Position numbers and translations under genes: made by a program. DNA of 64,000 bases from Streptomyces brevispora (GTDB taxonomy: Bacteria > Actinomycetota > Actinomycetes > Streptomycetales > Streptomycetaceae): positions 5,394,001 through 5,458,000 of the forward strand of contig NZ_VIWW01000001.1 in NCBI RefSeq assembly GCF_007829885.1. The letters run 5' to 3'. Shown piece after piece: positions 43,019-51,282 of this stretch. Numbering within the stretch: position 1 is the stretch's first letter; the number at the start of each line of letters is the position of its first letter. Below the pieces are notes generated by a model. The model searched no databases, was not told the DNA's origin, and worked only from the letters and a program-made list of their open reading frames with translations.

Positions 43019-43302
43019 ACCCGCCCCGCCCCGCCCCGTTCGTGATGAAACGTCACCGACGGGGCGGACTGCTGTGCCGGGAAGGGCGGCTGCTGGTGTG
43101 TCCGCCGGTAACGGGCAGTGCCTGTGTCGGACTTGGGTGTGGCTGGTCGACTTCTTGTGACGAAACCTTGCTCAGGCGGTCGCAGACGCAATGAGGGTCT
43201 TGATCTGGGCGCGTCAATCGGTCAGGGTTTCGAGCCAGCCCCCGGAGATCTTCTGGCCGAGGGTCAATCCCCCCACAAAGAATGACGAGGAGATCCCTCT
43301 TT

Positions 43303-44505
43303 ATGGCAATTCACAAGCGCACACGTCGGATCAAGCTCACTGCCGCGATCACCGCCGTGGCCGCCGCAGCCGGAATCACCCTGCTGGGCAGCCCCTTCGC
43401 CGGAGCGGCGCCCGCCCCCGCGATGGGCAAGATCTACGGCGCCGACGCGGCAACGGCCGTATCCGGCAGCTACATAGTGATGCTGGACCACAAGGCCGAC
43501 AAGGCGAAGCTCGCCAAGGAGTACGGCGGCAAGCTCAAGCGCAACTACAGCTCCGCCATCAACGGCTTCTCCGCCAGCGGCCTTTCGCGGACCGAGGCCA
43601 AGCGGCTCGCCGCCGACCCGGCGGTCTCCAAGGTCGTCCAGAACAAGAAGTTCCACATCAGCGCCACCCAGGACAACCCGCCCTCCTGGGGTCTGGACCG
43701 CATCGACCAGACCGGGACCGCCGGCGACAACGCGTACACCTACCCGGACAGCGCGGGCGAGGGCGTGACGGCGTACGTCATCGACACCGGCGTCCGCACC
43801 ACGCACAAGGAGTTCGGGGGCCGGGCCAGTTCGGGCTTCGACGCCGTGGACAACGACGACAGCGCCGACGACGGCAACGGCCACGGAACCCACGTGGCCG
43901 GCACCATCGCCGGTGCGACGTACGGCGTCGCCAAGAAGGCCGAGATCGTCGCCGTCCGGGTCCTCGACGACTCGGGCTCGGGCACCACCGAGCAGGTCGT
44001 CGCCGGCATCGACTGGGTCACCGCGAACCACCAGGGCCCCTCCGTCGCCAACATGAGCCTCGGCGGCGGCGCGGACGAGGCGCTCGACGCGGCGGTCCAG
44101 AAGGCCATCGCCTCCGGTGTCACCTTCGCGGTCGCAGCCGGGAACGAGTCGGGCGACGCGGGCCAGGGCTCCCCGGCCCGCGTCCCGGAGGCCATCACGG
44201 TCGCCTCGTCCACGGTGGACGACAAGCAGTCCTCGTTCTCCAACTACGGTCCGCTCGTGGACATCTACGCCCCGGGCTCAGACATCACCTCGTCCTGGAA
44301 CGACAGCGACACCGGCACCAACACCATCTCCGGCACGTCCATGGCGACCCCGCACGTCGTCGGCGCCGCCGCCGTCTATCTGGCGGGACACCCGGACGCC
44401 ACCCCTGCGGAGGTCTCCACCGCACTGACCGACGGAGCCACCCCGGACGCCATCGGCAACGCCACCGCAGGCACGGCGAACAAGCTGCTGAAGGTCGTTG
44501 AGTAA
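43303..44505 (+). CDS. Secreted S8 subtilisin-family serine protease
   Basis: A 400-residue pre-pro-protease. Residues 1-38 are a Sec-type signal (basic start, alanine-rich core, AGAAPAP). The I9 propeptide (YIVMLDHKADKAKLAKEYGG) runs to about 120. The catalytic domain has D161 (VIDTGV), H194 (GNGHGTHVAGT), oxyanion N281 (AAGNES) and S346 (SGTSMATPHV). There is no C-terminal extension. It is expected to be an extracellular broad-specificity protease. The ATG at 43303 is preceded by GAGGAGA at ten bases; an in-frame ATG at 43282 is less likely. Confidence 0.93.
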   Translation: MAIHKRTRRIKLTAAITAVAAAAGITLLGSPFAGAAPAPAMGKIYGADAATAVSGSYIVMLDHKADKAKLAKEYGGKLKRNYSSAINGFSASGLSRTEAKRLAADPAVSKVVQNKKFHISATQDNPPSWGLDRIDQTGTAGDNAYTYPDSAGEGVTAYVIDTGVRTTHKEFGGRASSGFDAVDNDDSADDGNGHGTHVAGTIAGATYGVAKKAEIVAVRVLDDSGSGTTEQVVAGIDWVTANHQGPSVANMSLGGGADEALDAAVQKAIASGVTFAVAAGNESGDAGQGSPARVPEAITVASSTVDDKQSSFSNYGPLVDIYAPGSDITSSWNDSDTGTNTISGTSMATPHVVGAAAVYLAGHPDATPAEVSTALTDGATPDAIGNATAGTANKLLKVVE

Positions 44506-44524
44506 CCGCACCGACCCCTGACCG

Positions 44525-44563
44525 GCGGCCGCCGCGCTCTCCCCCACGGGGCGCGGCGGCCGC
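44525..44563. terminator. Hairpin after the subtilisin gene
   Basis: GCGGCCGCCGCGC (44525-44537) pairs perfectly with GCGCGGCGGCCGC (44551-44563) around a 13-base loop, nineteen bases after the protease stop. Confidence 0.75.
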
Positions 44564-44595
44564 ACGGCTCGCTGCGATCGTCCTATGGTGTGCCC

Positions 44596-45147
44596 ATGAT
44601 GATGTACGCGGCGCTGCTGCGCGGGATCAACGTGAGCGGACACAAGAAGATCCCGATGGCCGAACTCCGCACCCTGCTCACCGAACTGGGCCACGGCGAC
44701 GTCCGCACCCACCTGCAGAGCGGCAACGCCGTCTTCAGCAGCGAATCCGACGACCAGAACGCCCTCGCGGCAGAGCTGGAGCATGCCATCGCCCAGCGGT
44801 TCGGCTTCGACGTCCCCTGCCTGGTCCGGGACGGCGGCTACCTCGCGGCCGTGGTCGATGCCTGCCCCTTCCCCGCCGCTGAGCTCCAGGCCAGGGAACT
44901 CCACGTCACCTACTTCGACCAGCCGGTCGACGCGGCCCGCTTCGCCCCGCTGAACGCTGCGGCCTTCCTCCCCGAGGAGTTCCGGCTCGGCGAGCGCGTC
45001 CTCTATCTCCACGCCCCAGGCGGACTGGGCGGCTCCAAGCTCGCCGCCGCGCTCTCCCGTCCCACCCTCATCAAGGGCCTCGTCGCAACCTCACGCAACT
45101 GGAACACCGTCACCAGACTCGCCGAGATGACCGGAGGCACCACGTGA
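44596..45147 (+). CDS. DUF1697 protein
   Basis: A 183-residue protein with the DUF1697 opening MMYAALLRGINVSGHKKIPM and the middle THLQSGNAVFSS; the ending GLVATSRNWNTVTRL is the family's most conserved part. Function is unknown. Three adjacent start choices (GTG 44590, ATG 44596, ATG 44599) cannot be separated. Its stop overlaps the GTG of the next gene by four bases, so both are one translationally coupled unit. Confidence 0.85.
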   Translation: MMMYAALLRGINVSGHKKIPMAELRTLLTELGHGDVRTHLQSGNAVFSSESDDQNALAAELEHAIAQRFGFDVPCLVRDGGYLAAVVDACPFPAAELQARELHVTYFDQPVDAARFAPLNAAAFLPEEFRLGERVLYLHAPGGLGGSKLAAALSRPTLIKGLVATSRNWNTVTRLAEMTGGTT

Positions 45148-45527
45148 GTGAGCCGTCGCCCGGTGTGGCCGCGGCGGTCGAGGGCGAACTCCGCCTCCTC
45201 GACCCGCTGGTCCGGGCCTCCACCGAACTCCTCGTCCAGGTCCTGCACCCCGACTTCCGCGAGGTCGACACCACCGGCCGCCGCTGGGACCGCGACATGG
45301 TCATCACCTCGCTGATCACGGGCACCGCCCAATGCCCCGGCCAGCTCACCGCCTCACGGATGCACGGCATCCAGCTCGCCGACGAACTCGTCCACGTCAC
45401 CTTCGACACCGAGGCCAAGGGCATCCGCGCCCACCGCAGTTCACTGTGGCGGCGCACCGGGACGGGGTGGCTGCTCTACTACCACCAGGCCACCCCCTTC
45501 ATCACCGGACCGGCAACCGACGCGTGA
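45144..45527 (+). CDS. NTF2-like protein (DUF4440)
   Basis: A 127-residue protein of the SnoaL/NTF2-like alpha+beta barrel fold: VEGELRLLDPLVRASTELLV, QVLHPDFREVDTTGRRWDRD, then RAHRSSLWRRTGTGWLLYYH, QATPF, the DUF4440 ending. Such domains bind small molecules or act as simple enzymes. It starts with a GTG overlapping the stop of the DUF1697 gene and converges on an ABC gene after ten bases. Confidence 0.85.
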   Translation: MSEPSPGVAAAVEGELRLLDPLVRASTELLVQVLHPDFREVDTTGRRWDRDMVITSLITGTAQCPGQLTASRMHGIQLADELVHVTFDTEAKGIRAHRSSLWRRTGTGWLLYYHQATPFITGPATDA

Positions 45528-45536
45528 GCGCCGGGG

Positions 45537-46373
45537 TCAGCGACGGGCCGCCCGCTGCGCCCGCGCCGTCCACCGGCCGTCCGTGCGGGAGATCCGTACC
45601 GGATGACCGAAGCAGTCGCTGACCCGGTCCGTGGTCAGCACCTCGTCCGCGAAACCCGAGGCCACACACCGCCCGCCGCGCAGCAGCATCGCATGCGTGG
45701 TGGAGGCCGGCAGCTCCTCCAGATGGTGCGTGACCAGCACCGTCGCCAGCTCCGGGTGCTCCTCGCGCAGGGCGTCCAGGCTGTCCAGCAGCTGCTCCCG
45801 GGCGGCCAGGTCCAGTCCGGTGGCCGGCTCGTCGAGCAGCAGCAGCCGGGGCTGCGGCATCAGCGCGCGGGCGATGAGCGTACGGCCCCGCTCGCCCTGC
45901 GACAGCGCGGGCCAGCGGGACTTCTCCTTGCCGCCCATGCCCAGCATCCTCAGCAGCCGATCCGCCCGCTCCCGCTGCTCCGGGCTCGCCGACCAGCGCG
46001 GCACCGGCTCGATCGAGTTGGTCAGACCCGTCAGCGCCACCTCGTCCACCGTCAGTGGCGAACGCAGCGGATGGCGCGGATCGACGTGCCCCAGCAGCGT
46101 CCGCAGCTCCCGCAGATCGACCCGCCCGATGGTGCGGCCCAGCACCTCCACCACGCCCCGGGTGGGATGCCTGATCGCGCCGAGCAGCCCGAGCAGGGTG
46201 CTCTTGCCCGCACCGTTGGCGCCGAGCAGCGCCCAGTGCTCCCCGCCGCGCACGGTCAGCGAGACCGAATCGAGCAGAACCTTCCCGTCCCGTACGAGGG
46301 TGACGTCATCGGCCCTGATCACCGGAACCGGGGCAGTGGGGGACGACGGGAGGAGAGTGGCGGTCGTGGTCAC
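45537..46373 (-). CDS. ABC transporter ATP-binding protein (stand-alone)
   Basis: A 278-residue ABC ATPase. Walker A is GANGAGKST at 51-59, the signature reads LSQGERGRTLIAR, Walker B is LLLLDEPATGLD, and the switch His is in VLVTHHLEELP. The variant LSQGE signature and the lack of a permease gene suggest a stand-alone protein like YlmA/ModF-type ATPases. The GTG at 46373 lies behind a perfect AGGAG that overlaps the stop of the aldo/keto reductase gene, which decides this start over an ATG at 46391. Confidence 0.85.
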   Translation of the reverse strand: MTTTATLLPSSPTAPVPVIRADDVTLVRDGKVLLDSVSLTVRGGEHWALLGANGAGKSTLLGLLGAIRHPTRGVVEVLGRTIGRVDLRELRTLLGHVDPRHPLRSPLTVDEVALTGLTNSIEPVPRWSASPEQRERADRLLRMLGMGGKEKSRWPALSQGERGRTLIARALMPQPRLLLLDEPATGLDLAAREQLLDSLDALREEHPELATVLVTHHLEELPASTTHAMLLRGGRCVASGFADEVLTTDRVSDCFGHPVRISRTDGRWTARAQRAARR

Positions 46374-46387
46374 GCGCGGGTACTCCT

Positions 46388-47257
46388 TCATGCGGGTGCG
46401 AGGGCCTCCAGGAGGCTCATGTCCTCGGTCGACAGCAGGATCTCCCGGGCCCGGAGGTTCTCCGCCAGATGGACGGGCGAACCGGTGCCCGGAGTCGGGC
46501 ACAGCGCGGGGGAGCGGTGCAGCAGCCAGGCGAGGGCGATCTGCCCGCGGGTGGCACCGTGGCGTTCCGCGACTCCGTCGAGGGCCGCGGCGTCGTCGCC
46601 GGTCAGAGCGCCGTTCGCCAGCGGGAACCAGGGGAGGAAGGCGAGGCCATGGGCCTCGCACACCTTCAGGACGGCGTCCGACGCACGGTCGAGGAGATTG
46701 AAGCGGTTCTGCACCGAGGCGATCCCGGTCAGGGAGAGCGCCTGCTCCAGCTGGTCGGCGGTAAGGGTGTCCAGACCGATGTGCCGGATCTTACCCTCCT
46801 GCCGCAGCGCATCCAGAGTGCCCAGCTGCTCGGCCATCGGCACCTGCGGGTCCAGCCGGTGCAGTTGGTAGAGGTCGATCCGGTCGGTCCGCAGCCGTTG
46901 CAGACTGGCCTCGCACATCGCCCGAAGCTGCTCGGGCCGCCCCGCGATGTGCCAGGCGCTGTCACCGGTCCGTACGACACCGCCCTTGGTCGCGATCACC
47001 AGATCGTCCCGGTACGGGTGCAGTGCCTCGGCGACCAGTTCCTCGGCCACCCCGGGGCCGTAGTTGTCGGCGGTGTCGATCAGGGTCACGCCTTGGTCGA
47101 CCGCCGCCCTGAGCACGGCCAGCGACGCCCGCCGCTCCCCGCGGGGACCCCAGTAGCCCGGGCCGGTGAGTTGGGCGGTGCCGTAGCCGAGGCGGCGCAC
47201 GGGCAGCTCGCCGCCGAGGAGGAAGGAGTCGTCGGGCGATCGGAACACGGAGGACAT
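46388..47257 (-). CDS. Aldo/keto reductase
   Basis: A 289-residue AKR with NADPH-dependent carbonyl reductase architecture. The tetrad Asp and Tyr are in VTLIDTADNYGPG, the Lys in LVIATKGGV, and the His in LYQLHRLD. The cofactor-binding end has PTPGTGSPVHLAENLRA. The physiological carbonyl is unknown. It is upstream of the ABC gene on the same strand, and its stop overlaps that gene's ribosome site, so they are one unit. Confidence 0.9.
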   Translation of the reverse strand: MSSVFRSPDDSFLLGGELPVRRLGYGTAQLTGPGYWGPRGERRASLAVLRAAVDQGVTLIDTADNYGPGVAEELVAEALHPYRDDLVIATKGGVVRTGDSAWHIAGRPEQLRAMCEASLQRLRTDRIDLYQLHRLDPQVPMAEQLGTLDALRQEGKIRHIGLDTLTADQLEQALSLTGIASVQNRFNLLDRASDAVLKVCEAHGLAFLPWFPLANGALTGDDAAALDGVAERHGATRGQIALAWLLHRSPALCPTPGTGSPVHLAENLRAREILLSTEDMSLLEALAPA

Positions 47258-47420
47258 AAGGGGAACTTTAGTCCGGGCGCCGGTTGTCACTTCCGGCCCG
47301 GGGCCGGACCTCGCCGCCCCAGATGTCCGTCGCCGAGCCGGCCGCACCGACCGAGCCGGACGCACCGGCCAGCCGGCCGAGCCGGCCGCACCGGCCGCCT
47401 CGACCTCGGCCGGGCAGGGC

Positions 47421-48179
47421 CTATGCGCTGAGTGACGCCATCCGGTCAGCCGGCAGCCGGGCCTCGTCGTACCGGTCCAGCAGCAGCCGGGCCAGCTCCG
47501 GCGACGGGCCCAGCACCCCGGCCAGTACATCGGCACCGGCCTCGGCCGCCCCCGCCGCGATGCGGTCCGGGAGGCGGCCCGGGGCGATGACGTAGGGGGC
47601 CACCGCCACCCGGCGCACCCCGTCGGCCCGCAGGGCCCGTACCGCGTCCTCGGTACGGGGAAGGGGTGCGGAGGCGAACGCAGGCCGCACGGAACACCAA
47701 CCGGTGTGCCGCAGCTCCCGCGCGATTTCAGCGATCACTGCGATCGCCTCCGGATCTGTGGAGCCCGCCGAGGCCAGGACGAGCCCGGTCGAGCCTTTGT
47801 CGCCGGGGCGTACCCCGGCCTCTCGCAGCCGCCGTTCCAGGGCGGAGTTCAGCAGCGGCGACGGGCCGAGCACCTCGGCCTGCCTCACGCGCAGCCTCGG
47901 GAGCCTGCTGCGGGCCTCCCGCAGTACCGCCGGGATGTCGGACTTGGCGTGGAAGGCGCGGGTGAGCAGCAGCGGAAGCGCCACCACCGCACCCGCTTCC
48001 TCCGCGTCCAGCCGCTCCAGGACCCGTGGTACCGAGGGCGCGTTGAAGTCCAGGAACCCGGTCTCCACCCGAAGCCCCGGCCGCAGCGCCCGTACCCGCG
48101 CGGTGAGCGCGCGCACGGTCGCGGCGTGCCGAGGATCGCGGCTGCCGTGGGCGATGACGAGGAGGACCGGTGCAGTCAT
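47421..48179 (-). CDS. Sirohydrochlorin chelatase (CbiX/SirB family)
   Basis: A 252-residue two-lobed class II chelatase. H11 in LLVIAHGSRDPRH is the N-lobe metal histidine; FLDFNAPSVPRVLERL and LPLLLTRAFHAKSDIPAVL with its His complete the first half. The second half is a degenerate copy. In this position, last gene of the cys/ssu cluster, it most likely inserts iron into sirohydrochlorin to make siroheme for the sulfite reductase; a cobalt role is the alternative. Confidence 0.87.
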   Translation of the reverse strand: MTAPVLLVIAHGSRDPRHAATVRALTARVRALRPGLRVETGFLDFNAPSVPRVLERLDAEEAGAVVALPLLLTRAFHAKSDIPAVLREARSRLPRLRVRQAEVLGPSPLLNSALERRLREAGVRPGDKGSTGLVLASAGSTDPEAIAVIAEIARELRHTGWCSVRPAFASAPLPRTEDAVRALRADGVRRVAVAPYVIAPGRLPDRIAAGAAEAGADVLAGVLGPSPELARLLLDRYDEARLPADRMASLSA

Positions 48180-48187
48180 GTCCGGGC

Positions 48188-49108
48188 TCAGTTCTTGACG
48201 AGGAGACCGCGGCTGCGCAGCACCCATCGCTCCAGCGGACTGAAGATGAGCAGATCGATCGCGATGCCGACGATCAGGATCAGGAAGATGGCGAGGAAGA
48301 CCATCGACATGCTGCTGGTCTCACGGCCCTGCTCCAGCAACTGCCCCAGCCCCACGCCCAGATCGGGCGACGAGGCGATGATCTCGGCGGCCATCAGCGA
48401 GCGCCAGGAGAACGCCCAGCCCTGCTTCAGCCCCGCCAGGTATCCGGGCAGGGACGCCGGGAGCACGATGTGCCAGGTGCCGCGCAGCCCGGTGGCGCCC
48501 AGTGTCTTGCCGGCCCGCAGATGCAGCGGCGGAATCTGGTCGACACCGGCGACGAGACCGTTCGCGATCGACGGGACGGCGCCCAGCAGGATCACCGCGT
48601 ACATCATCCTGTCGTCCAGCCCCAGCCAGATGACCGCGGGCGGCACCCACGCCACCGACGGCAGCGACTGGAGACCCGAGAGCACCGGGCCGATCGCCGC
48701 GCGCACCAACTTCACCCGTGAGACCAGCAGTCCGAGCGGGGTGCCGATGACCAGCGCGAGGAGGAAGCCGAGCAGACCGCGCGAGACGCTGGTCCAGATG
48801 TAGCCGAGCAGGGTGCCCTGCGCCCAGGCGTCGGACACCTCGCCCCAGACCTGGCCCGGGGACGGCAGCTTGTAGTCGTCGGTGACCTTCGCCCAGATCA
48901 GGATCTGCCAGATGATGAGCACCAGTGCGACGGCAACCACCGGCGGCAGCACCTTCTGCACCAGCACCTGGCGTACCGGGGTCCGGCTCACCCGTACCGC
49001 GTCGAGGGCGTCGAGCCCCGCTTCGAGGCCGGCCAGGTCCTGGGCGGCGTCCTTCGGGGCGCCGTCCCCGCCGGCGCTGCCCTTGGCGGTGGTCTCAGTG
49101 CTGGCCAT
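48188..49108 (-). CDS. ABC transporter permease (aliphatic sulfonate/taurine type)
   Basis: A 306-residue inner-membrane permease of the SsuC/TauC type. An N-terminal cytoplasmic segment of about 45 residues precedes six predicted helices. The EAA-type loop is at GKTLGATGLRGTWHIVLPAS. It would form a homodimeric channel with the adjacent ATPase and lipoprotein. The gene overlaps the ATPase gene end by 14 bases. The ATG at 49108 is chosen, with six weaker upstream codons ignored. Confidence 0.9.
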   Translation of the reverse strand: MASTETTAKGSAGGDGAPKDAAQDLAGLEAGLDALDAVRVSRTPVRQVLVQKVLPPVVAVALVLIIWQILIWAKVTDDYKLPSPGQVWGEVSDAWAQGTLLGYIWTSVSRGLLGFLLALVIGTPLGLLVSRVKLVRAAIGPVLSGLQSLPSVAWVPPAVIWLGLDDRMMYAVILLGAVPSIANGLVAGVDQIPPLHLRAGKTLGATGLRGTWHIVLPASLPGYLAGLKQGWAFSWRSLMAAEIIASSPDLGVGLGQLLEQGRETSSMSMVFLAIFLILIVGIAIDLLIFSPLERWVLRSRGLLVKN

Positions 49109-49886
49109 GTCGGCGGATCTCCCCACGCAGCTGTTCGGTGATCTCGACGGAGAGCTCCGCCACGGCGGTGTCCTCGATGCGGCGCGGCTGGTCGATGTCG
49201 ACCGTCCACTCCCGGGCGATCCGGCCCGGCCGCGAGGAGAGCAGGACGACGCGCTCCGCGAGCCGGACCGCCTCCCGCACGTTGTGTGTGACGAAGAGGA
49301 CCGAGACGTTCGTCTCGCGCCAGATCCGGGTCAGCTCGTCGTGCAGCACATCCCGGGTGATGGCGTCGAGCGCGGCGAACGGCTCGTCCATCAGCAGCAG
49401 TTGACTGTCCTGGGCGAGGGCGCGGGCCATCGCCACCCGCTGACGCATACCGCCCGAGAGCTCGTGCACCCGCTTGCGGTACGCCCCGCCCAGCCGGACC
49501 AGTTCGAGCAGCCGCTCCGCCTCGGCGCGACGCTCCGGCTTCGGTACGCCGCGCAGCCGCAGCGCCAGTTCGATGTTCTTGCCCGCGGTCAGCCACGGGA
49601 AGAGGGCGTGCTCCTGGAACATCAGGGCCGGCCGCCCGCCGGGGGCCTCGATGGACCCCGCGGTCGGACGGTCGAGCCCGGCCACCAGATTGAGCAGCGT
49701 CGACTTGCCGCACCCGGAAGCTCCCAGAAGGGTGACGAACTCGCCAGGGGCGACATCGAGTGTGATGTCGTCCAGGACGAGCTGCTGCCCCTCCGGTCCG
49801 CCGAAGGACTTCGAGACGTGGTCGATACGGACGGCGTGCCCGACCGCCGTACGGTCCTCGGCCTTGGTGAGAGTGGTCGTGGCCAT
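49095..49886 (-). CDS. ABC transporter ATP-binding protein (sulfonate/taurine type)
   Basis: A 263-residue SsuB/TauB-type ATPase. Walker A is GASGCGKST at residues 55-63, the Q-loop region ALMFQEHALFPWLT, the signature LSGGMRQRVAMARA, Walker B LLLMDEPFAALD, the switch FVTHNVREAVRLA. It energises the neighbouring permease. The ATG at 49886 is eight bases after GGAGG; the GTG three codons earlier overlaps that site and is unlikely. Confidence 0.92.
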   Translation of the reverse strand: MATTTLTKAEDRTAVGHAVRIDHVSKSFGGPEGQQLVLDDITLDVAPGEFVTLLGASGCGKSTLLNLVAGLDRPTAGSIEAPGGRPALMFQEHALFPWLTAGKNIELALRLRGVPKPERRAEAERLLELVRLGGAYRKRVHELSGGMRQRVAMARALAQDSQLLLMDEPFAALDAITRDVLHDELTRIWRETNVSVLFVTHNVREAVRLAERVVLLSSRPGRIAREWTVDIDQPRRIEDTAVAELSVEITEQLRGEIRRHGQH

Positions 49887-49925
49887 GGTCGTCACCTCCT
49901 GGGAGATCCTGGAACGGTCGGGTGC

Positions 49926-51038
49926 TTACTTGACGCCGAGACCGGCGTCGGCGACCGCGGGCTTGCCCGCGGCCTTGAGGATCTTGTTCAGCGGCTTCAG
50001 GTCGTAGATGCCCGTCAGGTCCGTCTCGTCCAGGAGGCCCGCCTTCACCGCGTGCTTCGCCTCCGTGTCGAGGGTGGAGGCCAGCGGGTCATCGGTGAAC
50101 TGGATCGACTTCCACGCCGGGTCGATGACGTCCGCCGGCAGCTCCTTGCCGGACAGCGTCTTCAGCGCGCTGTTGGCGGACGCCTTCGCCTTGTCCGGGT
50201 TGGCGTTGATCCACGCGTTGGTGTTGACCGAACCGCGCAGCACCGCCTCGACGACGTCGGGGTGCTCGGTGAGGAACTTCTGGGACACGATGATGTTCGT
50301 GATCACGAACTTGTTGTCCGGCCACAGCGTCGACTCGTCGAGCAGTACCTTCGCGCCCTGCGCGACCAGCTTGGAGGCGGTCGGCTCGGGGGCCCAGGCG
50401 CCGTCGATGGAACCGGACCTGTAGGCGTCCGGGGTCACCTTGTTGTCCGTGCGGACCACGGAGACGTCGCCCTTGCCGCTCCGGGCGTCGGTCTTCCAGC
50501 CCTTCTCGGAGATCCAGTTGAGGAAGGCCACGTCCTGGGTGTTGCCGAGCTGCGGGGTGGCGATCTTCTTGCCCTTGAGGTCGTCCACGGTCTTGATCTT
50601 CTTCGGGTTGACGACCAGCTTCACACCGCCGGATGCCGAACCGCCGATGATGCGCAGGCTCTTGCCCTTGGACTTCGTGAAGCCGTTGATGGAGGGCGAG
50701 GGGCCGATGAAGCCGATGTCGATCGAACCGGCGTTGAGCGCCTCGATCTCGGAGGGGCCCGCGTTGAACGTGGAGGGCTTGACCTCGGTGGCGCCGAGCT
50801 CCTTGGCGATGATGCCTTCCTGGATGCCGACCAGGGCGGTGGCGTGCGTGAGGTTCGGGAAGTAGCCGATCTTCACGGTGTCCGCGGAGAGCTTCTTGCC
50901 CCCGGCGGAGACGTTCGCCTTCTTGGCGTCGTCCTTCGCGGTGGAACCGTAGCCGCAGGCGGTGAGCGCCACGGCGAGCAGCGGCAGGGCGGTGGCAGCG
51001 GCGATGCTGCGGCGCAACGTGGTGCGGGGGACAGACAC
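49926..51038 (-). CDS. Sulfonate/sulfate-ester-type ABC substrate-binding lipoprotein
   Basis: A 370-residue lipoprotein. A basic start (MSVPRTTLRRSIAAATALPL) leads to the lipobox LTAC. The mature SsuA/NMT1-like domain has TVKIGYFPNLTHATALVGIQ near its start and GFIGPSPSINGF, PQLGNTQDVAFLNW for ligand contacts. Organisation with the permease and ATPase and the cys genes points to import of organosulfur compounds. The GTG at 51038 follows GAGAGGAAA. Short cysteine-containing ORFs precede it. Confidence 0.9.
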   Translation of the reverse strand: MSVPRTTLRRSIAAATALPLLAVALTACGYGSTAKDDAKKANVSAGGKKLSADTVKIGYFPNLTHATALVGIQEGIIAKELGATEVKPSTFNAGPSEIEALNAGSIDIGFIGPSPSINGFTKSKGKSLRIIGGSASGGVKLVVNPKKIKTVDDLKGKKIATPQLGNTQDVAFLNWISEKGWKTDARSGKGDVSVVRTDNKVTPDAYRSGSIDGAWAPEPTASKLVAQGAKVLLDESTLWPDNKFVITNIIVSQKFLTEHPDVVEAVLRGSVNTNAWINANPDKAKASANSALKTLSGKELPADVIDPAWKSIQFTDDPLASTLDTEAKHAVKAGLLDETDLTGIYDLKPLNKILKAAGKPAVADAGLGVK

Positions 51039-51076
51039 GGGAGGGTTTCCTCTCGGAGGCCCGGCGCTCACGTCCC

Positions 51077-51193
51077 TCAAAAGTACGGGGAGGTGGCCGG
51101 GAAGTCGGCAGGTCTTCGTCTGAACTGGCGTTGCAGGCAGTGCTGTTGGTGCTGCCGGGCGCGCAGGCAGTGCGCGTACGTCATCGCGCACAT
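51077..51193 (-). CDS. Possible cysteine-containing short ORF before the binding-protein gene
   Basis: A 38-codon frame from an ATG at 51193: MCAMTYAHCLRARQHQQHCL, then QRQFRRRPADFPATSPYF and a stop 38 bases before the lipoprotein start. It has cysteines at positions 2, 9 and 19. Its place inside a sulfur cluster suggests a cysteine-sensing leader like the one before cysI, but the sequence is unlike that family. It overlaps the 33-codon ORF by 13 bases. It could be noncoding. Confidence 0.35.
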   Translation of the reverse strand: MCAMTYAHCLRARQHQQHCLQRQFRRRPADFPATSPYF

Positions 51194-51282
51194 CGCGCAA
51201 CCCCGCCCTGGCCGCTGCCGAGGGCGCCGCTGCCGACGCGGCCGCCCTCCTTCGCGAAGGTGGAGAAGAAGTCGATGCTCAT
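51181..51282 (-). CDS. Possible 33-residue peptide coupled to cysN
   Basis: The ATG at 51282 overlaps the cysN stop in a TGATG arrangement. The frame reads MSIDFFSTFAKEGGRVGSGA, then LGSGQGGVARCAR and stop. Such coupling usually means real translation. The peptide is glycine-rich with one cysteine near the end. No family is recognised. It may be a coupling or regulatory peptide, or an eroded gene start. Confidence 0.4.
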   Translation of the reverse strand: MSIDFFSTFAKEGGRVGSGALGSGQGGVARCAR

